Positions 24,830 to 32,609 of a stretch of 34,897 nt of DNA are shown here, one piece after another; within the stretch, counting starts at the first letter, position 1, and each line of letters starts with the position of its first letter. The translations under genes and the position numbers were made by a program. The notes beneath the pieces were generated by a model, which saw only the letters and a program-made list of their open reading frames with translations, ran no database searches and was not told the DNA's origin. Source of the stretch: a candidate division WOR-3 bacterium (GTDB taxonomy: Bacteria; Hydrothermota; Tepidihabitantia; Tepidihabitantales; Tepidihabitantaceae); assembly GCA_039801245.1 (NCBI GenBank), contig JBDRUF010000014.1:1-34897 (forward strand), given 5' to 3'.

Positions 24830-26227
24830 ATGGAATTGAGCGCAGAAAAAGAGAAAAGGTTGCGGCAGTTGCCGCAGGTGGAAAAGGTTGCCAATGATAG
24901 AAGACTGAAATCGGTTGTTGTCGAGCTGCATCCGCGGATGGTGCGGCGGGTTATCCGGCAGTATCTTGAGGAGGTGCGGGAAAGGATTCTCCTTGGTCAG
25001 GATGAGGAGTTCAATATCGATGAGTTGAAGGCAAGGCTTTTGACAGCGCGGCAGCCAAGTCTGACAAGGGCGATTAATGGGTTAGGCGTTGTTTTGCATA
25101 CCGGTCTGGGCAGGGCACCGCTGGCACGGGTGGCGCAGGAGGGGCTTGTTGATGTGAGCGAACATTTCTCCTCTTTGGAAATCAACCTTTTGGATGGGAG
25201 GCGGGGCAACCGTTATCAGCACATTGAGCCGCTCCTTTGCGAACTGACCGGTGCTGAGGCAGGGATGGTGGTTAATAACAACTGTGCGGCAACACTCTTG
25301 ATTCTCGCAACGATTGCCAAAGGTAAGGAGGTGATTGTTTCGCGCGGGCAGTTGATTGAGATTGGCGGTTCCTTCAGGATTCCTGAGGTGATGCTCCAGA
25401 GCGGCTGCAAGATGGTGGAGGTGGGCACAACCAATCGCACCCATCTGCGCGACTATGAGAATGCGATTACCCCTGAGACCGCAGCGATTCTGCGCGTCCA
25501 TACCTCCAATTACCGGATTGTTGGTTTTACCAAGGAGGTCGGGCTGGCGGAACTGGTGCAACTGGGAAGAAGGCATTCAATACCGGTGATTGACGATTTG
25601 GGTTCGGGAGCGCTCTTTGATTTGTCCAAGTATGGTCTGCCCAAGGAGCCGGTGGTGGCAGAGTCAATTGCAACCGGTGCCGATGTTGTCTGCTTTTCCG
25701 GTGATAAACTCATCGGTGCCGGACAGGCGGGGATAATTGTCGGGAGAAAGGATTTGATTGGCCGGATGAAGAAAAACCCGTTAACCCGAGCCCTGCGTTG
25801 CGATAAGCTGACCTATGCGGTTTTGGAGCGCACCTTGCAACTTTTCCTTGATGAGGAAAAGGTGATCAAGGAGCATAGCCTTTTTCAGATTCTTTTAAAG
25901 CCCTTGAATGAGATTGAGGCTGAGGCGGGTGAGTTGATTAACCAGGTCAAAGACAAACTGATAGATAAGGCTGATTTTAGCATCAAACCGGTTAAGGCTG
26001 AGGTGGGAGGTGGTTCATTGGCAACCGAGAGCCTTGATTCAATGGCGGTTGCTATTAAGCCCAGAGGTTTGAGCGTTGATGAACTGGCAAAGAAAATGAG
26101 GCTTTTCCGTCCGCCGGTATTCGGCAGGGTGGAAAAAGATGAGTATCTTCTGGACTTTCGCACCATCCGCAAGGATGAGATTTCTACAGTTGCGCAGGCT
26201 TTGATTGCCGCCTTCACCTCCCCTTAA
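24830..26227 (+). CDS. selA: L-seryl-tRNA(Sec) selenium transferase
   Basis: The 465-residue PLP enzyme converts Ser-tRNA(Sec) to Sec-tRNA(Sec) using selenophosphate. Seen: the N-terminal domain (LRQLPQVEKV, AINGLGVVLHTGLGRAPL), the core NNNCAATLLILA, VIDDLGSGALFDL, and the PLP lysine K293 in FSGDKLIGAGQAGI. The C-terminus has GGGSLATESLDSMAVAI and RPPVFGRV. It is full length. It closes the lysS operon, three bases after mcsB. selB, selD and tRNA-Sec are not in the window. Its presence means UGA may be read as selenocysteine in this organism, which bears on the interrupted gene at 30326-32242. Confidence 0.95.
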   Translation: MELSAEKEKRLRQLPQVEKVANDRRLKSVVVELHPRMVRRVIRQYLEEVRERILLGQDEEFNIDELKARLLTARQPSLTRAINGLGVVLHTGLGRAPLARVAQEGLVDVSEHFSSLEINLLDGRRGNRYQHIEPLLCELTGAEAGMVVNNNCAATLLILATIAKGKEVIVSRGQLIEIGGSFRIPEVMLQSGCKMVEVGTTNRTHLRDYENAITPETAAILRVHTSNYRIVGFTKEVGLAELVQLGRRHSIPVIDDLGSGALFDLSKYGLPKEPVVAESIATGADVVCFSGDKLIGAGQAGIIVGRKDLIGRMKKNPLTRALRCDKLTYAVLERTLQLFLDEEKVIKEHSLFQILLKPLNEIEAEAGELINQVKDKLIDKADFSIKPVKAEVGGGSLATESLDSMAVAIKPRGLSVDELAKKMRLFRPPVFGRVEKDEYLLDFRTIRKDEISTVAQALIAAFTSP

Positions 26228-26265
26228 CCGCTTTTAACAACCACCCGGTTTATCAATATACAAAA

Positions 26266-26400
26266 GGCTAAGTTTATATAAAAATAAACAGAACTCAGAA
26301 GGGTCAAATTCAGTTAAGTTCTGGATCTTCGTATCTTAGCCAAATTACACTTTTACCCGGGGGATAATCCCCTATGTGGTTTTGGTAACTGTTTAGGATG
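26266..26400 (+). repeat. Intergenic repeat family, copy B
   Basis: It aligns without gaps to 32402-32536 over 134 bases, about 98 identical by hand count. The best-conserved blocks are GGCTAAGTTTATATA, AGTTAAGTTC, TTAGC and GGTTTTGGT. It contains a palindrome, GGGGAT-A-ATCCCC. It lies between selA and the por operon. Confidence 0.75.
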
Positions 26401-26651
26401 TTCTCCTTTTGGCTGTCTCTTGAGGGGTATGGGAGGTGATTTTACAAAGGGTTATTAGAGGGGGCGGGAGGAGTGGGGTTAAGGCGATTTTTGGATGGGG
26501 CTATCAGGCGGTTTGAAGGGTAATATTTGAAATTGTAAGAGGTGCGGTTTTATGGACGCGGGAGAGGTTAATCACAGAAAGGATGGTGGTGGCAGGAGAC
26601 ACAACCGATGGGAAAATCGGGATTGGCAGCAGTTTTGATTTTTACAAACTT
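26401..26651. other. Gene-free stretch upstream of the por operon
   Basis: This G-rich stretch has no convincing gene. A 28-codon ATG frame at 26552-26638 has no recognisable product. I see no tRNA fold. It may be leader or decayed sequence. Confidence 0.4.
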
Positions 26652-26679
26652 TTGACAGAAGGGTTTTTTGTGGTATGAT
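26652..26679 (+). promoter_or_regulatory. Promoter of the por operon
   Basis: A perfect TTGACA (26652-26657), 16 bases, TATGAT (26674-26679). A ~33-base leader ends in GGAGG (26710-26714) before ATG 26719. Confidence 0.65.
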
Positions 26680-26718
26680 TTTAGACCGATTTAATAAAAA
26701 TGAAAATACGGAGGTCTA

Positions 26719-27303
26719 ATGGCAGAAGTTCTTGAGGTTCGCTGGCATGGTCGCGGCGGTCAGGGTGCAAAGACCGCAGCGCTTTTGTTTGGCGAGGCGG
26801 CGCTTGAGACCGGTAAGTTCATTCAGGCATTTCCTGAGTACGGTCCGGAAAGGATGGGAGCGCCGGTTACCGCTTTTAACCGGCTTGCTGATGAGCCCAT
26901 CTGGAGCCATTCGGGAATCAAGAACCCTGATATTGTTGTTGTCCTTGACCCTTCTTTGATTGAGCCGGCAAAGGTAACAGAGGGTTTGAAACCGGACGGA
27001 ATTCTTTTGGTGAATACCGCTGAGAACCCCGAGGATTTGCGCAAGAGGCTGAATCTGCCAGCAACGGTCAAGGTTTATACGGTTGATGCCTCGGCAATAG
27101 CAATGGAGACAGTTGGAAAGGATGTGCCCAATACGCCGATGCTGGGTGCTTTGGTTCGGGTGACCGGGGTCTTGAAGCTGGAGCCGATGATTGCAGCGAT
27201 AAGGTCAAAGCTGAGCGTGAAGTTCCGCGGCAGGGAAAAACTGGTTGAGGATAACTTAAAGAGTATTCGCCGGGCTTATGAAGAGGTTAAGGGTTTGAAT
27301 TGA
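26719..27303 (+). CDS. porG: 2-oxoacid (pyruvate):ferredoxin oxidoreductase, gamma subunit
   Basis: The 194-residue gamma subunit opens with VRWHGRGGQGAKTAA and FPEYGPERMGAPV, and continues with DIVVVLDPSL and DVPNTPMLGALVR, all typical of POR/VOR gamma. The complex decarboxylates a 2-oxoacid to acyl-CoA, reducing ferredoxin, a central step of anaerobic metabolism. The order gamma-delta-alpha-beta matches archaeal and Thermotoga-type four-subunit enzymes. Pyruvate is the most likely substrate, but 2-oxoisovalerate (VOR) cannot be excluded from sequence alone. Confidence 0.92.
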   Translation: MAEVLEVRWHGRGGQGAKTAALLFGEAALETGKFIQAFPEYGPERMGAPVTAFNRLADEPIWSHSGIKNPDIVVVLDPSLIEPAKVTEGLKPDGILLVNTAENPEDLRKRLNLPATVKVYTVDASAIAMETVGKDVPNTPMLGALVRVTGVLKLEPMIAAIRSKLSVKFRGREKLVEDNLKSIRRAYEEVKGLN

Positions 27304-27314
27304 AGGGAGTGAAG

Positions 27315-27602
27315 ATGGGAAAGAGATTAAAGGGCTGGCAGGAGTTGCCCTGCGGCGCGATTATAACCGATATGGGTGCGGTGAAGGAGAACAAGACCGG
27401 TGCCTGGCGCAGTATGCGACCGGTATGGAACAGGGAGAAGTGCCGTCAGTGTCTTATGTGCTGGATTTACTGCCCTGATAGCGCCATTATGGTTAAGGAT
27501 GGCAAGATGGTCGGGATTGATTATGACTATTGCAAGGGTTGTGGCATCTGCGCAGGTATCTGTCCGGCAAAGGTGATTGATATGGAAAAGGAGCGGAAAT
27601 GA
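27315..27602 (+). CDS. porD: 2-oxoacid:ferredoxin oxidoreductase, delta subunit (2x[4Fe-4S])
   Basis: The 95-residue ferredoxin-like subunit has two CxxCxxCxxxC clusters: C43, C46, C49, C53 and C73, C76, C79, C83. They pass electrons from the beta-subunit cluster to external ferredoxin. ATG 27315 is preferred because GGGAG lies about eight bases upstream; an in-frame TTG at 27300 overlaps the porG stop. Its own stop overlaps porA (ATGA). Confidence 0.93.
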   Translation: MGKRLKGWQELPCGAIITDMGAVKENKTGAWRSMRPVWNREKCRQCLMCWIYCPDSAIMVKDGKMVGIDYDYCKGCGICAGICPAKVIDMEKERK

Positions 27603-28753
27603 TTGTTGCCAAGACCGGTAATGAGGCGCTTGCCTATGCGATGAAGCAGATAAATCCTGATGTGGTCGCAGCATATCCGATTACGCCTTCAACCGAGATT
27701 GTCCAGATTTTTTCCAATTATGTGAGTGATGGCGAGGTTGATACCGAGTTTGTGGCGGTTGAGAGTGAGCATTCGGCGATGACCGCCTGCATTGGAGCAG
27801 CAGCCTGCGGTTGCCGGGTGATGACCGCAACCGCATCCCAGGGTCTGGCTTTGATGCACGAGATGCTTTTCATCGCTGCGGGATTGCGGCTGCCGATTGT
27901 GATGGCGGTTGCCTCCCGTTCGCTTTCCTCGCCATTGAATATTCACGGTGACCATTCTGATTCGGTTGCCTCTCGGGATTCGGGCTGGATGCAGTTCTTC
28001 TGCGAGACGGTGCAGGAGGGGTATGACACCCTGATACAGGCGGTGAAGATTGCAGAAAGGGCTTATCTGCCCGCGCTGGTTGCGATTGATGGTTTTATCC
28101 TCTCCCATTGCCAGGAGCGGATTGAGATATTTGATGATAGGGATGTGCGCGAATTCCTCGGAAAGCCAAAACCAAACTACAATCTCCTGGACTGGCGTAA
28201 TCCGATTCTTGTTGGACCGGCAACTCTGCAGGATTACTATTTTGAGTTCAAGCGCAGCGAGATTGAGGGGATGAACCGGGCGCTTCCAATCATTGAGGAG
28301 GTTCAGGAGGAGTTTAAAAAGAGGTTTGGCAGGGGATACCCGGTTCTTGAGGAGTATCGGTGTGATGATGCGGAGGCGGTGGTTTTAGTAATGGGTTCGG
28401 CGTGTGGAACCTGCCGGGTTGCTGTTGACCATTTACGGGCAAAGGGCAAGAGGGTGGGAATGGTGAAACTAAGGGTTTTTCGTCCATTAGTTCATCCCCT
28501 CTTGAAAAAGAGCCTGGCTAAATTTAAGGCGGTTGGGGTTCTTGACCGGGTTGATGCGGTCAACTCCTATGGTGGACCTCTGTTTACCGAGGTGAGTTCG
28601 GTTCTGTATGATTTGCCCGAGCGTCCGAAACTCTTTTCCTATGTTTATGGTCTTGGTGGCAGGGAGTTTGCACCTGAGGATGCGACTTTTGTCTTTGAGC
28701 AGGTGCTTTCCGGTAAAAAGGATGAACTGGTAACATATATAGGGGTGAGGTGA
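27599..28753 (+). CDS. porA: 2-oxoacid:ferredoxin oxidoreductase, alpha subunit
   Basis: The 384-residue alpha subunit contains GNEALAYAMKQINPDVVAAYPITPSTEIVQ, VESEHSAMTACIGAAACG, TASQGLALMHEML and NIHGDHSD, followed by the transketolase-C-like domain. YPITPSTE and the HGDHSD segment belong to the pyruvate-type active-site half. Length fits archaeal-type PorA. It overlaps porD and porB at stop/start codons. Confidence 0.94.
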   Translation: MIVAKTGNEALAYAMKQINPDVVAAYPITPSTEIVQIFSNYVSDGEVDTEFVAVESEHSAMTACIGAAACGCRVMTATASQGLALMHEMLFIAAGLRLPIVMAVASRSLSSPLNIHGDHSDSVASRDSGWMQFFCETVQEGYDTLIQAVKIAERAYLPALVAIDGFILSHCQERIEIFDDRDVREFLGKPKPNYNLLDWRNPILVGPATLQDYYFEFKRSEIEGMNRALPIIEEVQEEFKKRFGRGYPVLEEYRCDDAEAVVLVMGSACGTCRVAVDHLRAKGKRVGMVKLRVFRPLVHPLLKKSLAKFKAVGVLDRVDAVNSYGGPLFTEVSSVLYDLPERPKLFSYVYGLGGREFAPEDATFVFEQVLSGKKDELVTYIGVR

Positions 28754-28755
28754 TT

Positions 28756-29712
28756 ATGTTAAAACTGCAGGATTTGGCAAAGAATAAGGAGCTTTTTTCA
28801 TCAGGGCATCGTGCCTGTGCTGGTTGCGGTGAGGCTTTAGCAGTTAGGCAGATTCTGCTTGCTGCCCAGCCCAGACCGGTGGTCACAGCGATGGCAACCG
28901 GTTGCCTGGAGATTTTCTCATCAATATATCCGCACAGCGCCTGGCAGGTGCCAATGATTCACACCGCCTTTGAGACCGCAGCATCAACCGCAGCAGGTGT
29001 TGAGGCGGCTTACCGGTTTTACAGAAAGATGGGCAGGATTGAGGATGATATCAGAATTATCGCATTTGCCGGTGATGGTGGCACCTATGACATCGGGTTG
29101 CAGGCGCTTTCCGGTGCACTCGAGCGCCGGCACCGATTTCTCTATGTCTGCACCAACAATGAGGCATATATGAACACCGGGATTCAGCGTTCATCTGCGA
29201 CACCCTTAGGTGCAGATACCACCACTTCACCCGCAGGCAGGGTGCTTTTGGGCAAGGTGCAGCATCGCAAAAACATTATGGAGATTGTCATCGCGCATGA
29301 TGTTGCCTATGCTGGACAGACAACCGTTTTCTTCTGGCGGGATTTGGCGAGTAAGGTGCAGAAGGCACTGGATGCGCCTGGTCCAAGTTTTCTCAATGTC
29401 CTTGTTCCCTGTCCATTGGGCTGGCGCCATCAGCCCTCTGAAACCTTAAAACTGTCAAAACTGGCTGCGGACACCTGTTACTGGCCGTTGTATGAGTTTG
29501 AGAATGGCAGATACAAAATCAACTACGAGCCGCAGAAGAAACTGCCGATTGAGGAGTTTTTAAAGCCGCAGGGCAGGTTCCGCCATCTCTTCGGAATTGA
29601 GGAGGGGGCAAAGGTTATCAGCGAGTTGCAGCGGTTTGTTGATGAGCAGTGGGATTTGCTCCATAGAAAACAGGCGCTTTTCGGGGCTTCTGAGAATAAA
29701 GACAAGGATTAA
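28756..29712 (+). CDS. porB: 2-oxoacid:ferredoxin oxidoreductase, beta subunit (TPP-binding)
   Basis: The ~318-residue beta subunit has cluster-ligand cysteines C21, C24 and C50 (HRACAGCGEAL, MATGCLEIFS) plus a later Cys in LVPCPLGW. The thiamine diphosphate motif runs from AGDGGTYDIG to NNEAYMNTGIQRS. TPLGADTTTSPAG is the usual PorB segment. ATG 28756 after GAGGTG is preferred; GTG 28750 overlapping the porA stop is the alternative. It is the last gene of the por operon. Confidence 0.93.
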   Translation: MLKLQDLAKNKELFSSGHRACAGCGEALAVRQILLAAQPRPVVTAMATGCLEIFSSIYPHSAWQVPMIHTAFETAASTAAGVEAAYRFYRKMGRIEDDIRIIAFAGDGGTYDIGLQALSGALERRHRFLYVCTNNEAYMNTGIQRSSATPLGADTTTSPAGRVLLGKVQHRKNIMEIVIAHDVAYAGQTTVFFWRDLASKVQKALDAPGPSFLNVLVPCPLGWRHQPSETLKLSKLAADTCYWPLYEFENGRYKINYEPQKKLPIEEFLKPQGRFRHLFGIEEGAKVISELQRFVDEQWDLLHRKQALFGASENKDKD

Positions 29713-29737
29713 CAGGGTATATTAACTCATTTTTAAT
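29709..29737 (+). promoter_or_regulatory. Possible promoter of queH
   Basis: TTAACA (29709-29714, overlapping the porB stop), 17 bases, TTTAAT (29732-29737), then seven bases to TTG 29745. A TATAAT at 29737-29742 lies too close to the start codon to serve it. Confidence 0.35.
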
Positions 29738-29744
29738 ATAATAG

Positions 29745-30281
29745 TTGAAAAGAGTTCCTTTGCTGCTACACATCTGTTGCGGACCTTGTGCAACCGCTGT
29801 TATCAACCGGCTGAAAGGGGATTATGAAATCACCGGGTTTTTCTACAATCCGAATATCTTTCCTGAGGAGGAGCACCAACGCCGTTTGGAGGCGGTTCAA
29901 AAGTTATCCCAGAATTGGAAAATTAACATTTTGATTCCAGAATATGAGCACGGGCTTTTTCTCAGTGAGGTTAAGGGGCTGGAAAACGAACCCGAAGGTG
30001 GCAGGAGATGCGATGTCTGCTTTCGCTTACGGCTGAACAAAAGTGCCTTAAAGGCAAAGGAGCTCGGTTTTGGGGTGCTGGCATCAACCCTGACAATAGG
30101 ACCTAACAAAAAGGCAGAGGTAATCAACCGCATCGGCAGAGAGGTCTGCGCGCCCTTAGGAATAGATTTCCTTGAGGCGGACTGGAAGAAAAATGATGGG
30201 TTCAGGCAGAGCGTGGAACTTTCCCGGGAGTTAGGTCTTTACCGCCAGCATTACTGCGGCTGCGAATTTTCCACAAAATAA
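29745..30281 (+). CDS. queH: Epoxyqueuosine reductase QueH
   Basis: The 178-residue protein of the QueH family (formerly DUF208) reduces epoxyqueuosine to queuosine in tRNA without cobalamin. The N-terminal HICCGPCATAV carries C11, C12 and C15. GGRRCDVCFRLRL (C89, C92) and a C-terminal HYCGCEF (C171, C173) complete the metal and cluster ligands. Length fits. The start is TTG; there is no Shine-Dalgarno. It is followed by a strong bidirectional terminator. Confidence 0.92.
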   Translation: MKRVPLLLHICCGPCATAVINRLKGDYEITGFFYNPNIFPEEEHQRRLEAVQKLSQNWKINILIPEYEHGLFLSEVKGLENEPEGGRRCDVCFRLRLNKSALKAKELGFGVLASTLTIGPNKKAEVINRIGREVCAPLGIDFLEADWKKNDGFRQSVELSRELGLYRQHYCGCEFSTK

Positions 30282-30326
30282 AAAGGGGCGGCGACCAACA
30301 AGTTCCGCCCCTTTAGTTTGATTTTT
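30282..30326. terminator. Bidirectional intrinsic terminator
   Basis: A perfect ten-base-pair stem pairs AAAGGGGCGG (30282-30291) with CCGCCCCTTT (30305-30314). Downstream is GATTTTTT on the plus strand, and TTTTTATTTT on the minus strand. It serves queH and the convergent secreted-protein gene. Confidence 0.85.
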
Positions 30327-32242
30327 TACTTCAGTAAGACAAGTTTGCTCTCGGTGGTTGTTGAACCCAGCCGGCAGAAGTAAACTCCAGGTGCGACCTG
30401 ATTGCCGTTCAGGTCCCTGCCATCCCAGAGCCAAGAGCCCTTGCCCTCAAGAGTGCGGATTAATCTACCCGAGGCGTCATAGATAGTAATTTGGGCATCG
30501 CTCGGGATGCTGGCGCTAAACCGAACAGCACCGGTTGTCGGATTGGGAAATGCGCGCAGTGACGCATGGGAAGGGAAAAAGGGTTTTTCCTCACCAATTG
30601 CGGTTGGAGGTGTAGTGGTGTATTTGATGGCACGACGAGGAGCGAGAGGCGCAAACGCACGATGGTAGTTATTGTTATAGAGACAGAGAATCCCAATTGT
30701 CCTTGTCGGGTCCTGGATGCCAATGGTGCTGGAGGTGTAGTGGTTGGCTGTCAGATACTGGACGATGATAAGATTATCACCGGTTGGTGTTGGTACTGTT
30801 TGGTCGTAGATAATGATTTCAAAACTTTCCCATTTGTCGCGCGGGCTGTAGTAATGAACCGAGTCCCATTCAACGATGAAGCGGTGATTGGCGGCGTCAT
30901 GGTAGTACCAGACACTGTTGCCAGCGGGCGGATAGAGGTCATCCCAGTTCAAGGCTACGAGGGGTGGCATTGAGGTGTCAGGCAGGACAGTATTTCCCAT
31001 ATTGGTTTGAGTGGTGTAACCCGGTGCAACCCAGCCATTCCCACAGATGGAAATCTGGTTAAAACTGCTACCATAAAACTGCCAGGTGAAGGGAAGGTCA
31101 ATCTGAACCGTCTGGTCATCGTAGAGTGAGAGCCGGGTGCCAACGGTATTTATCTCCACCCAGGAGAAGTTCGGGTGTTCGGAATAAAGGGTGTCAACAT
31201 CATCATAGGCCCAGTAACGGGGTGGTTCAGCGTTGTCAGGAATCGGGTCGGTCTGGGTCAGTTCACCAATGAGAATGGTGAAATCAATGGTATCACAGTA
31301 ATCGGTGCCGGTGATGAACAGGGTCAAGGGTATTCTTGTTTCCTTGGGAACAGACTGGTCAACAGCAGCCATAAACGGATGAGACTCATTTGTGCGAGTA
31401 GAACAGACAGGGATTGAGCCGTAATTGGCAGTTGAATCGGTGATTACGAACCGGGTGTCACCGGACCGGAGCAATGCGGTGACATCACTGGCATCCTGAT
31501 TGCCAACATTGCGCAGGGATACAACCAAGCCACCGGTTTCACCGGGGTCGAACTTGCCGTTGCCGTTGCCACCTGGGGGCGGGTCAAGAACATTTGTTGG
31601 TCCAAGCACCAGATAGGGACCGTTGATGTTATTGACAAGGGAGATGTCATCGGCGGAGACCTCCGCCACAGGCGTGCCTCAGCCGCTGGTGGTCAAACTC
31701 CAGAGCGCTACCTCCACCTTGGCAACCGAATCAGGGTTGACACCAGGCAGGTTGTTGTTGATTTCCTCCTGAATATCAAGTTCATAAGATGTCCAGTCAG
31801 GATTGGTGATACGGTAAAGGCTGAGGGTTGGTGATGGGTTCCAGTTGGCATAGGTTGCGTAGTAATAACGGGTTTCACCAAGAAGGTTATTATTGGCATC
31901 ATAGTAGCAGACCTGGAAACAGGCAGCAGGCCAGCAGGTTGAGGAGCCACCGCTTTCGCTGAACTTTGCCCAGAACGAAAGGGTGAGGCTAGGATTGAGT
32001 ACTTCTACCATCTGACTCAACCGGGTCCAGCCCGGATTGTCATACTGATAGACCCAGGCTTCATAGTCCGGGTCAGGATGATAAATGGTGTCGCGCCGAG
32101 CCTGATGGGTGCCTGAGCCGCTGTCACTGTAGGTCCAGCCAACTGTTAACTCCTGCTCAAAGTCACCGTTAACTAAGAGGTTCTGGCTCAGACCTAAACC
32201 AACAACGAATACCAAGACCACTAAGCAAACCTTCAGGCGCAT
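30326..32242 (-). CDS. Secreted sorting-domain protein with one in-frame UGA, candidate selenoprotein
   Basis: Read with one UGA, this encodes 638 residues. It starts with a signal peptide (MRLKVCLVVLVFVVGLGLSQ), then NLLVNGDFE and a CBM4/9-like beta-sandwich to about 205. CARDB-like and other beta domains follow (GNGNGKFDPGETGGLVVSLR), then a type A-like sorting domain (FPNPTTGAVRF, YDASGRLIRTL, APGVYFCRL). The UGA is codon 188 (31681-31679), just before the last strand of the first domain (AEVSADDISLV). A normal gene caller would split it into 31679-32242 and 30326-31669. Both halves are intact in one frame, with a perfect TTGACA promoter and AAAAGGAGG before ATG. C103, C108 and C112 in the same domain could pair with a selenocysteine. 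A recent nonsense mutation or a sequencing error is the alternative. Confidence 0.65.
31652..31667 (-). promoter_or_regulatory. SECIS-like hairpin eleven bases after the in-frame UGA
   Basis: In the mRNA, GGCGGA-GGUC-UCCGCC forms a perfect six-base-pair stem with a GGUC loop. The first loop base is the 18th after UGA. The E. coli fdhF SECIS upper stem (GGUUGCAGGUCUGCACC) also begins 11 bases after UGA and has the same AGGUCU apex. The bulged U of the E. coli element is absent. Confidence 0.5.
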
Positions 32243-32267
32243 AAAGCCTCCTTTTGTCTGATGAAAT

Positions 32268-32295
32268 ATATTACAGATTTAACGGGCGATGTCAA
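32268..32295 (-). promoter_or_regulatory. Promoter of the UGA-containing secreted-protein gene
   Basis: On the minus strand, a perfect TTGACA (32295-32290), 16 bases, TAATAT (32273-32268). A leader with AAAAGGAGG precedes ATG 32242. Confidence 0.65.
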
Positions 32296-32401
32296 GTTAA
32301 AAATTTCTGGGTTCAGACTTTTTTGGTAGGCGGGTCTAAATCGACCGCGTTCGGTTATTGTCAATAGTTTTAAATGTGAGAGTTATCCGTTATGGGTTAA
32401 T

Positions 32402-32536
32402 GGCTAAGTTTATATAAACATAAACCAAATTCATAGGGGTGAAATTGAGTTAAGTTCCGCAGTTAATTAATTTAGCAAAATTTCAATTTTGGTCCGGTGG
32501 CAATCCCCCTCTTGGTTTTGGTCATCGTTTAGAGTT
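32402..32536 (+). repeat. Intergenic repeat family, copy C
   Basis: It aligns without gaps to 26266-26400 (about 98 of 134 identical). Conserved blocks are GGCTAAGTTTATATA, AGTTAAGTTC, TTAGC, AATCCCC and GGTTTTGGT. The G-run of the central hairpin is partly lost here (GGTGGCAATCCCCC). The remainder of the gap 32243-32609 holds the two promoters and nothing else I can recognise. Confidence 0.75.
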
Positions 32537-32574
32537 AAGAAACAAGAACCCCAAACAAAGAGCTATAAAAAGGT

Positions 32575-32602
32575 TTGACTTTTGTTTGGCAAAGGGTATA
32601 TT
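32575..32602 (+). promoter_or_regulatory. Promoter of gyrA
   Basis: TTGACT (32575-32580), 16 bases, TATATT (32597-32602), then seven bases to GTG 32610. The hexamers and spacer are identical to the lysS promoter. Confidence 0.6.
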
Positions 32603-32609
32603 TTAGTAA

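Noticed and set aside
26552-26638. A 28-codon ATG frame upstream of the por operon, with a weak AGAGGTG before it
   Set aside because: Too short, with no recognisable product and composition like the surrounding non-coding sequence.
26228-26718. A tRNA-Sec gene next to selA
   Set aside because: No long acceptor/D-arm fold or CCA-ended cloverleaf can be drawn in this gap.
29737-29742. TATAAT just before queH as its -10 box
   Set aside because: Transcription would start inside the coding sequence; the overlapping TTTAAT at 29732-29737 fits the spacing better.
31679-31681. UGA reassigned to Trp or Gly throughout the genome
   Set aside because: TGA is the normal stop of many intact genes here (for example those ending at 3901, 8327, 13887, 21410, 27303 and 28753), so the code is standard.
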